Shown: positions 14,120 to 21,678, counted from the first letter of the stretch. The stretch: DNA of 23,044 nucleotides from Adlercreutzia shanghongiae (GCF_035830635.1 NZ_JAYMFI010000027.1:1-23044), one strand, 5' to 3'. Program-made: numbers and translations. Notes: generated by a model from the letters alone, not told the origin.

Positions 14120-15259
14120 GTGGGCAAATTATTTCAAACTATCATGCAGATTGTTATTCTAGCTGCGCTGACTGTAGTTACTGCGATTCCGCCTCTAGAT
14201 AATTACAAACTGAGTACTGTGCCCCGTTATGCTGTAGGGGACGGGTGCCTTGAAGCAGCGCGAGCCGAAGGCGCCCCCTGCATCTTCGCCTTTGGTCGTG
14301 ATGCCGGGAACGGGCAGCCTATTATCTGGCAGGCGCTCTTTTTGGATAACGATTTCGACTGTCGTACGTCCAAAAAAGAGGAAAGCATTTATGCGGTCTC
14401 GCAGTCCTTTCTAGGATTGCTTTCAAACTGCTCCTACGTCGACCGGGGAGCGGGAGAAACGTTGGAGACCTGGGGATCGGACGTGGAAGAGTCTCTTTCG
14501 GCGAGCGAGCTCAATGCGGTGGTAGAAACGTTCACCAACGGCGTCGCTGACGGTGTTTATCAGGAAGCAGCGTTGAGCGGAGATAAAGTTTTTCTACCGT
14601 CTGTAGCTGACGCTTTATATGAGAGGGAATTGCTTCTTGTCAGCGAAGGCTTCGCTGATGATGTCGAAACGCCCGATGAACGATGGTGGACAAGATCGCG
14701 GGTCGCGGGCGACTCGCTCCGCGCATGGGGCGTTAATCAGCAAGGGAAACTATTTGCCAGTTATGAGGGAATGCGCCTAGGAGGTCGCGCTGCGATCAAC
14801 ATCGACAAGAGTAATCTGCTGCTGACTTGTTTTGGCTTGCAAGAGCAAGGGCTGTGCAAAGACGTTTGCTTCACTAGTTTTTTGGAGCGGCCTTCGCAGT
14901 GCGAAATCGGCGATGTGGTTACGATGCTCTTAAAAAGTGACCAGATGCCGAATCCGCATTGCGAGGCGTGGGAGCGAAAAGGGAATCTTCTTTCTGCACA
15001 GGTAACTGTCGATTCTGCTCCCGAGGGTTCGTTTTTATCAGCAGTCGTCGTATCCGAAGACGCGCGGGGCGCGTGTTCCGTTGAGGCTTTCGGTCGACTT
15101 GCCGAGTTGGGAGATCGGCCCTTCTCGCAGCAAGTCCGTATGAGGATTCCCCTGTTGAATTCAAATGTGGCAGCACGAGAACTCTGGGTCTTCGTGGAAT
15201 GCGAGCCTGCTGGCGTTTCGAGAGAAGTATCATCTTGTCCTGAAAAGGTCCAGCTATGA
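14120..15259 (+). CDS. Exported DUF6273-like protein leading module 2
   Basis: 379 residues from GTG 14120 with GAGG 5 nt upstream. An N-terminal hydrophobic segment (about 7-24) reads as a signal peptide or signal anchor. Residues about 55-235 resemble the DUF6273 pattern: QPIIWQALFLD, LSASELNAVVETF, DKVFLPSVADA, WWTRSR, then VNQQGKLFASYEGMRLGGRAAINID. The C-terminal part (about 240-379) has paired cysteines (such as GLCKDVC) and no recognised domain. The stop overlaps the next kinase start (ATGA), so its translation is coupled to the haem-sensor kinase, and it may be a ligand-binding or accessory partner of that sensor. Module 1 has no equivalent. Base composition is more AT-rich than in the left part of the window. 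The domain call is from memory of the pattern. Confidence 0.75.
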   Translation: MGKLFQTIMQIVILAALTVVTAIPPLDNYKLSTVPRYAVGDGCLEAARAEGAPCIFAFGRDAGNGQPIIWQALFLDNDFDCRTSKKEESIYAVSQSFLGLLSNCSYVDRGAGETLETWGSDVEESLSASELNAVVETFTNGVADGVYQEAALSGDKVFLPSVADALYERELLLVSEGFADDVETPDERWWTRSRVAGDSLRAWGVNQQGKLFASYEGMRLGGRAAINIDKSNLLLTCFGLQEQGLCKDVCFTSFLERPSQCEIGDVVTMLLKSDQMPNPHCEAWERKGNLLSAQVTVDSAPEGSFLSAVVVSEDARGACSVEAFGRLAELGDRPFSQQVRMRIPLLNSNVAARELWVFVECEPAGVSREVSSCPEKVQL

Positions 15260-16941
15260 AAGGGCTCTTTAATCGAGCGAAAAGCCTCCGTGTGCTCATG
15301 GCTGTGGCTACGGGAGTCGTGCTCATTGCGCTGATGGGCATAGTGGGCGTGATGACGGTGCAGCAGCAAGAGCATCAGATGCAGATTGAGATGCTCGAGA
15401 AGGCTCGCATACTTCGGGCGCAGATGGGTGCCACGTGGGATTACATAGAGGAGAAGCAAGAAATTATTGAGCAAGATTCTGATGGGTCGAGACGATTCAA
15501 GGGGGTCAACTGTGCGATTGCCGGTAAAGAAATCGGGCGGAGGATCAGCGACCAAACCGACTATCAAATCGCCTTCACTAATTTCTCGACACGCAACGCA
15601 AACGACTCTCCAAATGATTTTGAGCTAGAAGCCCTAAGAGAGTTTGCGAATAATCCTACGCGCGAAGAGTATTTCGCCAGAAGCGAGGATGGTACGACGT
15701 TTCGATATGCTGCGCCCCTCTGGATAGAGGAATCGTGCCTTGATTGCCACGGCGGCCCATTGGGCGAAATAGACCCGGCGGGATTTCCGAAGGAGGGGAG
15801 GGCGGTCGGCGATCTTGCAGGAATTATGAGCATCGGTATCCCCACAAAGCTCTACAGCAGTGGTCTTTGGGAAAACATATTGCGCCAAATTGCCGGGCTG
15901 GGTCTTGCCATCGTGGCAGTTGCCTTCCTCATGTTCTTTCTTGTGTCGCATTTTGTAACCAATCCGCTTAGCAAGCTCGAACGGTTTACCCGACAAGTAA
16001 GCGCCAAAAACTTTGATGTAGGAGAAATCGAAGGACCGACCTATGGGGAGGTCGGGGGCCTTGTCCAGTCGTTCACTGCAATGGCGACGGACCTGAAAGC
16101 CACGCATGAAGACTTGGAAAAGCAGGTCGAGGACCGTACGCGTGAGCTATCGGAAGCAAATAGTGCATTGCGAGAGCAAGGAGAGGTGCTGCAGCGTGCT
16201 AACGAGCAGTTGGCTGAGGAGAGCGAGAGGAAGTCGGATTTCCTTGCCATGGTGAGTCATGATTTGAGAACGCCATTGACCTCAATTATTGCCTATGCAG
16301 ACTTGGGTCTTGCGGAGGCGTCCTGTGAAGAGCCAGAGGCAGCCCACGCGTTTTCCGAGATCAAGGGCAGCGGGAAGAGGCTCTTGACATCAGTTAACAA
16401 CATCTTAGAAATGGCTCAAGCCGAAGCAGGTAAGCTTGTGGTTACTCATGAGCCGGTCGATATGGTTGATGTAGCGAATGAACTGGAGGGCATGGCCTTG
16501 CCCTTAGCGAAGAAAAACGGGCTTGATTGGTCGCTTTTCATTGACCCCCACGTGCCTGTTCTCTATTCGGATGGAGAAAAGATCCGAGAAATACTCGAGA
16601 ACCTCGTTTCAAACGCAATAAAGTTTACCGACGCTGGTGGATACGTGACTGTAGAAATAGCGCGCGAGGTTAGAGAAGGGGAAGAGTGCGTTGTCGCAGC
16701 AGTCTCGGATTCTGGCTGTGGAATCCCCTGCCAAGATATTGATGGAATATTCGAGCGCTTCGGGCGCGGTCAATTTGCGGTCGAAAAGGAGATAGGGGGA
16801 ACAGGGCTCGGCCTGTCGGTAGCGTTAGCCTTGGCTAACGCTTTGGGGGGCTCTATAGAGGCCGCGAGTAGGGTCGGCGTGGGCTCCAGATTCGCTCTTG
16901 TGCTGCCTGCTGGAGGTGGAATATGGAAGGAGATGGAATGA
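15256..16941 (+). CDS. Haem-binding sensor histidine kinase 2 (Tll0287-like, HAMP)
   Basis: 561 residues. TM1 is about 12-34 and TM2 about 210-232. The outside Tll0287-like domain aligns throughout with kinase 1: QMGATWDYIE, conserved Cys in VNCAIAGKEI (C86), and CLDCHGG at 161-167 for covalent haem. Unlike kinase 1 it has a HAMP domain (about 232-285, starting SHFVTNPLSKLE) and a longer coiled coil (about 283-325). Then come H-box SHDLRTPL (H335), N-box LVSNAIKFT (N453), DSGCGI (485-490) and GTGLGL (515-520). The start overlaps the stop of the DUF6273-like gene, and the stop overlaps the regulator start, so three genes are translationally linked. It probably controls cytochrome gene 2. Confidence 0.93.
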   Translation: MKGLFNRAKSLRVLMAVATGVVLIALMGIVGVMTVQQQEHQMQIEMLEKARILRAQMGATWDYIEEKQEIIEQDSDGSRRFKGVNCAIAGKEIGRRISDQTDYQIAFTNFSTRNANDSPNDFELEALREFANNPTREEYFARSEDGTTFRYAAPLWIEESCLDCHGGPLGEIDPAGFPKEGRAVGDLAGIMSIGIPTKLYSSGLWENILRQIAGLGLAIVAVAFLMFFLVSHFVTNPLSKLERFTRQVSAKNFDVGEIEGPTYGEVGGLVQSFTAMATDLKATHEDLEKQVEDRTRELSEANSALREQGEVLQRANEQLAEESERKSDFLAMVSHDLRTPLTSIIAYADLGLAEASCEEPEAAHAFSEIKGSGKRLLTSVNNILEMAQAEAGKLVVTHEPVDMVDVANELEGMALPLAKKNGLDWSLFIDPHVPVLYSDGEKIREILENLVSNAIKFTDAGGYVTVEIAREVREGEECVVAAVSDSGCGIPCQDIDGIFERFGRGQFAVEKEIGGTGLGLSVALALANALGGSIEAASRVGVGSRFALVLPAGGGIWKEME

Positions 16942-17630
16942 GGATTCTGGTTGTTGACGATGATGCGGACGTTCGGTCTCTTGCCAAGCGAGTTCTCGAG
17001 CGAGAGGGCTACGAGTGCGTTCTTTTGGCCAATGGCGATGAAGCAGTAGAGCAGTGCCGCACTATTGAGCCAGACGCAATTGTTCTCGATATCATGATGG
17101 CCGGGATGGACGGTTTTGCTACGTGCGAAAAGCTAAGGGGTCAAGGAGTTACCGTACCGATTTTGTTTCTCTCGGCAAAAGGAGATCTTGTCGATAAAAC
17201 GGTGGGATTTCGTTCGGGGGCAGACGACTACATTGTGAAGCCGTTCGAACCGCAGGAACTATTGATTCGCATCAGGGCTCATCTGAGACTCTATCAGCGG
17301 CTTGTGGGGATGGACAAGGACGTTATTGCTTCGGGAGACTTGACGATAGACGGGAGACGCCAGGTTGTTTTTTTGCGAGGGACGCAGATTGACCTGACGC
17401 CCAAAGAGTTTCGCATTCTATTGCTGTTTGCCCAAAACCCCGGAACGGTTTTTACGAAAGATCAAATCATCGAGGAAGTTTGGGGGGAGGAGTTTGTTTC
17501 TGAAACGACAAGCATTGCAGTATTTATAAGGCGTATTAGGGAAAAGATAGAAGAAGAGCCCTCGAAGCCTAAGAGGCTGAAAACCATTTGGAGGGTTGGC
17601 TACAAATATGAGCCCTTTGGTGAGCAATGA
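16938..17630 (+). CDS. OmpR-family response regulator 2
   Basis: 230 residues from ATG 16938, which overlaps the kinase stop as ATGA and has AAGGAG 4-5 nt upstream; an in-frame ATG at 16923 lacks an RBS. Receiver domain with D7/D8/D9, phospho-acceptor D51 (VLDIMMAG, with Ala where Pro is usual), S79 and K101 (IVKPF); winged helix about 130-226 ending VGYKYEP. It is homologous to regulator 1 along its length. The cytochrome gene follows after 133 nt, a layout nearly identical to module 1. Confidence 0.94.
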   Translation: MRILVVDDDADVRSLAKRVLEREGYECVLLANGDEAVEQCRTIEPDAIVLDIMMAGMDGFATCEKLRGQGVTVPILFLSAKGDLVDKTVGFRSGADDYIVKPFEPQELLIRIRAHLRLYQRLVGMDKDVIASGDLTIDGRRQVVFLRGTQIDLTPKEFRILLLFAQNPGTVFTKDQIIEEVWGEEFVSETTSIAVFIRRIREKIEEEPSKPKRLKTIWRVGYKYEPFGEQ

Positions 17631-17640
17631 TGAACAAAGT

Positions 17641-17722
17641 TTAAGAGTAGTCTTAAGAATGGGTCAATTGAACCGCATGAGCCTCCTCGATATTCTTGAC
17701 CACAATGGAGTCGCCCTATCTC
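17641..17722 (+). promoter_or_regulatory. Putative promoter and operators of cytochrome gene 2
   Basis: TTAAGA/TCTTAA (17641-17646 and 17651-17656) is an inverted repeat, with TTAAGA repeated at 17653. A near-perfect 14-bp palindrome GGGTCAATTGAACC lies at 17661-17674 (one mismatched pair). TTGACC at 17696-17701 is a good -35, followed after 15 nt by a poor TATCTC -10. A regulated promoter is likely here, between the regulator gene and its presumed target. Confidence 0.45.
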
Positions 17723-17763
17723 AGTGGTAGAGCGGCGAAACGTGAGCGACGAATGGAGGAAAA

Positions 17764-18984
17764 ATGAGGAAGGGTAAAAAGGTTCTCGCGCTCCTGCTAT
17801 CAATGGGTCTTTTCGCGGGGTGCGGCGCCCTTGCCGCCGGCTGCGCTACTTCGGACGACGCAGCCGCGCCGGCCGATGCGCTGGCAGACACAGAGGGCAA
17901 AACGTCCGAAAGGCCCACCCCGGCAGAATGGGCGGCGAGCTACCCCGACGAGTACGCATCGTTTATGTCAGGCATTGGCGACGTGAAGGACAAGGACGGA
18001 AAGCTGCATAGCCATGCTTCGCTACGTCAGAAGGTTGAGAAGACTGCTAGCGATGTTTACGCCACCAAAGACGGCGGTGTCGGCTGTATCGCATGTAAGT
18101 CCTCGGCTTTTAACGATCTATATGCCCAATACGGTGAGGATCTTTGGGGAGTGAGCTATAAAGATGTCGCTGCCGATATCGATGCGTATTGGGATTGCTA
18201 TATGTGCCATGAAAATGAGCCGGGTACTCAGGTGACAGGCGCTATCATGTCTTACCGCGAGCTGGTTGGCGACGACTACTTCAACAGTCTCGATCCGGGC
18301 GATCAGGCTTGTGGGCAGTGCCATAATATTCTTGGCGGTTACACTCGTCGACTGGCTGCAGTTGAGGGCAACGATTTAACCAATTTGGAGCCCTATCGCT
18401 ATGGCACCGATCCCGATGCAATCTATAAGGCATTTATTGAAGATGGCGATACGCTCAAGGTTGACGAGGATGGCGTCGAGTATTTCTATGCAGGCCATCC
18501 GGACGTTGAGATTTTCCAGGGGAGCACCCACGAGAGTTTGGGGCTGACGTGTGCGAGCTGCCATATGCCTTCAACTCAGAACGAGGATGGAAAAGCCTAT
18601 ACGAATCACAATGCGTCGGGCTCTCCTCTCGAGAGCGAAGATGCTCTCGAGTACTGCCTCACGTGCCATAAAGCGCAGGGCATTGACGATACCGAGGCGA
18701 TGGTGAAGTTTGTTAAGGGCAAGCAGGCTGAATCCAAGGCCCAGTACGATGCGGCCCAGGAAAAAATCGATGAACTGCATGACCTTATCGTTGCCGGTGG
18801 CGTTGACGATCAGACCGATAAGCAGGCACGTGAAATCTATATCAAAGCTCGCTGGTATCAAGGTTACGCGAATGGTGATGCCGGGGTTCCTGGCAGCAAG
18901 GTTCCCCATGCCGCCGATGCAATGGCAGGTTACTATCAGCAGTCAATCGATACTGCCGAAGAAGGTATCGCGCTTTTCAAATAG
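17764..18984 (+). CDS. NrfA-like pentahaem cytochrome c lipoprotein 2
   Basis: 406 residues, with GGAGGA just before ATG 17764. Lipoprotein signal with two candidate lipobox cysteines, C20 (LFAGC) and C27 (LAAGC). Haem sites: CIACK (108-112), CYMCH (145-149), CGQCH (183-187), CASCH (263-267), CLTCH (298-302). Candidate distal histidines are H84, H256, H282 and H382, and the active-site-type histidine is H245 in GHP. After haem 3 the sequence is NILGG, again without the Tyr and calcium ligands of classical NrfA. It aligns with cytochrome 1 but differs before haem 1 and after haems 2 and 3, regions near the substrate pocket, so the two may reduce different substrates. The electron donor is not in the window. 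Confidence 0.9.
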   Translation: MRKGKKVLALLLSMGLFAGCGALAAGCATSDDAAAPADALADTEGKTSERPTPAEWAASYPDEYASFMSGIGDVKDKDGKLHSHASLRQKVEKTASDVYATKDGGVGCIACKSSAFNDLYAQYGEDLWGVSYKDVAADIDAYWDCYMCHENEPGTQVTGAIMSYRELVGDDYFNSLDPGDQACGQCHNILGGYTRRLAAVEGNDLTNLEPYRYGTDPDAIYKAFIEDGDTLKVDEDGVEYFYAGHPDVEIFQGSTHESLGLTCASCHMPSTQNEDGKAYTNHNASGSPLESEDALEYCLTCHKAQGIDDTEAMVKFVKGKQAESKAQYDAAQEKIDELHDLIVAGGVDDQTDKQAREIYIKARWYQGYANGDAGVPGSKVPHAADAMAGYYQQSIDTAEEGIALFK

Positions 18985-19028
18985 CGAAACTGGGGTAAGG
19001 GAAACCTGATCCGAGTTTGCCCCCTCCC

Positions 19029-19060
19029 AAAGGCCCGAGGCATACGCCCCGGGCCTTTTT
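19029..19060 (+). terminator. Intrinsic terminator after cytochrome gene 2
   Basis: AAAGGCCCG (19029-19037) pairs with CGGGCCTTT (19050-19058), with GG/CC continuing after a small mismatch, followed by more T. It lies 44 nt after the stop, the same distance as in module 1. Confidence 0.9.
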
Positions 19061-19173
19061 GTTTAACAGGTATGCTTTTGCGGACGTGTGAGTTGTTGTG
19101 CTGACGATTAAAGGTCATCCCCACCGATTTTGCCGCCTTCGTGAAACCGCTCCTGCGCTTTAGCGTGTTGGAG

Positions 19174-19179
19174 TACAAT
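19174..19179 (+). promoter_or_regulatory. Candidate -10 element of the aminotransferase gene
   Basis: TACAAT (5/6 to consensus) lies 60 nt before the aminotransferase start, without a convincing -35. The rest of 19061-19238 shows no other feature. Confidence 0.35.
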
Positions 19180-19238
19180 GGATTGCGCCTGTTCGCGGCA
19201 TCGCGCGGGCGCTTTTTCGTTGAGAAAGGGATGGTTTC

Positions 19239-20162
19239 ATGGCCGACATCACCGAGGTCGATTACATCTGGAAGAACGGCGAGCTGGTGCCGTGGGCGGA
19301 GGCGACCACCCATGTGCTGTCGCATTCGCTGCATTACGGTTCCGGCGTGTTCGAGGGCATCCGCTGCTACAAAGTGCCCGATGCCGACAAGTCCTTCGTG
19401 TTCCGCTTGCGCGACCATATGGAGCGCCTTCATCGCAGCTGCAAAATCGCCCAGATCGATCTGCCCTACAGCGTGGACGAGCTGTGCGAGGCCACCCTTG
19501 AGGTCATTCGCGCTAACAAGCTGCCGGCCTGCTACATCCGCCCGCTCGTGTACCGCGGCTACGGCGTCATGGGCGTCGATCCGTCGGGCGCGCCGGTGGA
19601 TGTGGTCATCGCCGTGTGGCCGTGGGACGCCTATCTCGGTCCCGAGGCCCTGGAAAACGGCGTGTCCGTGGGCGTCTCATCGTGGCGCCAGCGCTCCAAC
19701 AACGCCATTCCGCCGGCGGTAAAGGCCACGGCGTCCTATATGAACTCCATTCTCGCGAAGATGGAGGCCAAGGCCCACGGGTATGCCGAGGCCATCATGC
19801 TGAACGAGGCGGGGCTTGTCTGCGAGGGAACGGGCGAGAATCTGTTCCTCGTGCGCAACGGCGTGCTTTCCACGCCGCCCCTGTCCGATGGCCTGCTCGA
19901 GGGCATTACGCGCGACACCGTGCTGTGCTTGGCCGATGATTTGGAAATCCCGGCGGTGGAGGAAAGCCTTACCCGCAGCGATCTTTACATCGCCGATGAG
20001 GTGTTCATGACCGGATCGGCCGCCGAACTCACGCCTGTCGGTGCGGTGGACGGCCGCGTTATCGGCAAGCCCGGCGAGGTCACCCGCGCTTTGCAGGATC
20101 GCTTCTTCGACTTGGTCTACGGCCGCATTGAAGAGTACGCTGATTGGCTTACGGAGGTCTAA
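19239..20162 (+). CDS. ilvE: Branched-chain amino acid aminotransferase
   Basis: 307 residues, the normal length. It is a fold-type IV PLP enzyme that transfers the amino group between glutamate and the 2-oxo acids of valine, leucine and isoleucine in the cytoplasm. Visible hallmarks are HSLHYGSGVFEGIRCY (N-terminal), RPLVYRGYG (101-109), the PLP lysine K162 in PPAVKATASYMNS, and the family signature around CEGTGENLFLV (E196 to about 205), then DGLLEGITRD and VFMTGSAAELTPV. AAAGGGATGG precedes the ATG. The stop TAA overlaps the ATG of the next gene by one base, linking the two. Confidence 0.95.
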   Translation: MADITEVDYIWKNGELVPWAEATTHVLSHSLHYGSGVFEGIRCYKVPDADKSFVFRLRDHMERLHRSCKIAQIDLPYSVDELCEATLEVIRANKLPACYIRPLVYRGYGVMGVDPSGAPVDVVIAVWPWDAYLGPEALENGVSVGVSSWRQRSNNAIPPAVKATASYMNSILAKMEAKAHGYAEAIMLNEAGLVCEGTGENLFLVRNGVLSTPPLSDGLLEGITRDTVLCLADDLEIPAVEESLTRSDLYIADEVFMTGSAAELTPVGAVDGRVIGKPGEVTRALQDRFFDLVYGRIEEYADWLTEV

Positions 20163-20449
20163 TGGCTGAGATTCGCACGTCCGACGTCGACGATTTGCTG
20201 CGCGTGCTGGCCACGCTCGATGACCCCGATGCCATCTTCGCTCTGCTTGAAGACCTGTTCACCGTGCGCGAGATTCGCGAGACGTCCCAGCGTTTGGGCG
20301 TCGCGCGGCTTCTTGCGGCGGGGAAGTCCTATGCGTCCATCGAGGCCGAGACCGGCGCTTCGGCTACCACCATCGCCCGCGTCTCGAAGTGCCTGAGCTA
20401 CGGCTCCGGCGGTTACGAGCGGGCGCTGAAGATTCTCGACGAACAATAA
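20162..20449 (+). CDS. TrpR-like protein, YerC/YecD family
   Basis: 95 residues. ATG 20162 is chosen because GGAGGT lies 4 nt upstream and it overlaps the aminotransferase stop as TAATG. The protein is a small helical TrpR-fold DNA-binding protein: FTVREIRETSQRLGVARLLAAGKSYASIEAETGASATTIARVSKCL contains the helix-turn-helix (about residues 55-78), written here only to mark the region 35-78. Members of the YerC/YecD family lack a proven ligand; coupling to an aminotransferase gene suggests a link to amino acid metabolism. A terminator follows 29 nt after the stop. Confidence 0.9.
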   Translation: MAEIRTSDVDDLLRVLATLDDPDAIFALLEDLFTVREIRETSQRLGVARLLAAGKSYASIEAETGASATTIARVSKCLSYGSGGYERALKILDEQ

Positions 20450-20478
20450 GCGACGGTCGCATCGGTTGCAACTTTGGA

Positions 20479-20505
20479 AGGCGCTTTCGGGCGCCTCTCC
20501 TTTTT
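20479..20505 (+). terminator. Intrinsic terminator after the ilvE-yerC operon
   Basis: AGGCGC (20479-20484) pairs with GCGCCT (20491-20496) over TTTCGG and is followed by CTCC and five T. Confidence 0.8.
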
Positions 20506-20510
20506 GGCCC

Positions 20511-20689
20511 GTGTCCATATCGCGGTTATTTGCCCTAGCGAAATTTTTTCTGGTCAAATAGCGGCGAAATGGACACATTTTCAGCAGCTTTGGACGCCGT
20601 GCGAGCAAGGGGGGAGCAATAATACCTGGTCAGAGCCCCGCGCAGTTTTGCTCTCTTTGCGGAACGTGTCCATATCGCGATTTTTTGCC
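20511..20689. repeat. Three copies of a GTGTCCATATCGCG intergenic repeat
   Basis: Copy A at 20511-20534 and copy C at 20666-20689 are direct repeats matching at about 22 of 24 positions. Copy B at 20552-20576 is inverted relative to A and pairs with it at about 21 of 25 positions, so 20511-20576 is a 66-bp imperfect palindrome. Copy C ends in TTTTTTGCCAAAAAA, itself a small dyad. The copies do not fall in a gene. They look like a dispersed intergenic repeat family. Confidence 0.65.
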
Positions 20690-20732
20690 AAAAAAGAGCG
20701 GGCCGCCAGCTTTGTGGAATGCCGGGAAAAGG

Positions 20733-20833
20733 AAGAGGCGGCTTGGGGGAGCCGCCTCTTTGCGGGGTTCGAGAACGAATCGAGGAATCTCGTTCTCGCG
20801 GAAGCCGGGCTGTGTGGGGGGTTCCCGGCTTCC
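20733..20833. other. Cluster of three strong stem-loops
   Basis: Three perfect hairpins follow one another: an 11-bp stem (20733-20743 with 20750-20760, loop TGGGGG, then TTT-poor sequence), a 9-bp stem (20770-20778 with 20790-20798) and a 10-bp stem (20800-20809 with 20824-20833). The first could terminate transcription in both directions. There is no coding signal across them. Confidence 0.7.
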
Positions 20834-21088
20834 AAAAGAGAGAAGAAGGAAAGGAAAGGGGAAAAGGAGGAGAGAGCTTCTTTTCCGTTTCGCTGGTTTG
20901 CAGTATAGGGAACGAAGCGTCGCCGGGAAGGGTCCGATGCGCTCAGTTACCGTGGCGTAAATAAGCGTTCATCTTTCTGAAAGAACCGAGAGATATTCTT
21001 GTTTGCTTGCTGGGCTTGCGGGGTTTGCCTGTGGCGTCGGCGAGGGCAACGTCAGTTGTGGAGAACGTGTAAACCTTGTCTAACTCTC
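20834..21088. other. Intergenic DNA, nothing recognised
   Basis: Purine-rich at its start (about 20834-20880), then mixed sequence. No ORF with a plausible RBS and protein-like composition, no RNA gene and no repeat was recognised. Confidence 0.5.
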
Positions 21089-21117
21089 TTGCGTCCTAAG
21101 ATTAGTTAACCTATTAT
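21089..21117 (+). promoter_or_regulatory. Candidate promoter of a small transcript
   Basis: TTGCGT (21089-21094) and TATTAT (21112-21117, 5/6) are separated by 17 nt, in an AT-rich island (21076-21128) within GC-rich DNA. Transcription would start near 21124. Confidence 0.5.
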
Positions 21118-21123
21118 AACTTT

Positions 21124-21290
21124 TGTCAGCAGGGCCCAGGCTCCTTCGAAGCGAGAGTGACGGGGGCATCTGAGAGCGCTGCGACACCTCCTCTCTTCTT
21201 GTTTTACTGGGTGGCGAAGCTTCTCCTCGTCTTGCTGTCGCCACAACACGAAAGCCCGCGTCCCCCTTCGCGGGCTTTCGTGCGTTTGGG
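21124..21290 (+). ncRNA. Candidate small RNA, unknown family
   Basis: A good promoter upstream and a 14-bp terminator-type hairpin at the end define a possible transcript of about 160 nt. GTGGCGA (21211-21217) pairs with TCGCCAC (21238-21244) just before the final hairpin. No start codon with RBS is present. I could not match it to SRP RNA, 6S RNA, tmRNA, T-box or any riboswitch I know. It may instead be an untranslated leader. Confidence 0.35.
21247..21288 (+). terminator. Strong hairpin, probable terminator
   Basis: CACGAAAGCCCGCG (21247-21260) pairs perfectly with the complementary arm 21269-21282 over an 8-nt loop, followed by CGTTTG. The T-run is short, but the stem is very stable. Confidence 0.7.
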
Positions 21291-21678
21291 TTCGGAAAGC
21301 GAATGGCGGCCGCAGGTTGCCGCCGGCTTCGAAGGAAGCGCGCGTCGGTTGCGCCTCGTCAATGTGAAGGGTGGCGGTAGCGGGGCTGTAATCTTGGTTG
21401 ACGCGAGGTTAACTATTACCTTGCCAGTATAGATTTCCCTTTGTTGACATGGGGCTTTCAACTGAAACAAAGCGGTCGCGCAGGGGCTACGAAGTACGCG
21501 CGCGGGCCTGTTTCGCGCACGTTTTCAGTAATCATTTATCTGCAGGCTCAAGAGGTCGTGCGAACGAGGCGGACGCGCCCGGTTCGCGGATTTCGGGCGT
21601 GTCGGCGCAAGGGCCATCGCTCGCGCGCCGCGCAAATTGAACTTACGAGTGAGCGCTTTCAAGGGAACGGTGATAACG
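21291..21678 (+). other. Intergenic region upstream of the lipoprotein gene
   Basis: No gene recognised. TTGACG (21398-21403) and TATAGA (21428-21433) look like promoter boxes but are 24 bp apart. TTGACA at 21444-21449 lies in a dyad in which CTTTG...CAAAG and GTTGA...TCAAC can pair (about 21439-21473). The promoter of the lipoprotein gene is probably somewhere here, giving a leader of up to about 240 nt. Confidence 0.4.

Noticed and set aside
17717..17733. tRNA D-arm-like sequence CTCAGTGGTAGAGC upstream of cytochrome gene 2
   Set aside because: No anticodon arm, T-arm or acceptor stem can be found around it; it is a short chance match or at most a relict.
10318..18984. Complete nitrite-reductase (nrfHA) operon
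   Set aside because: No NrfH-type quinol dehydrogenase or haem lyase gene is present, and active-site residues differ from NrfA.
20474..20908. 144-residue ORF on the plus strand
   Set aside because: It starts inside a terminator, runs through the repeats and three hairpins, has odd composition and no RBS.
21124..21290. T-box or TPP riboswitch
   Set aside because: GGGTGG and CTGAGAG are present, but the T-box ACCGCG and the rest of both consensus structures are missing, and the downstream gene is an unrelated lipoprotein.
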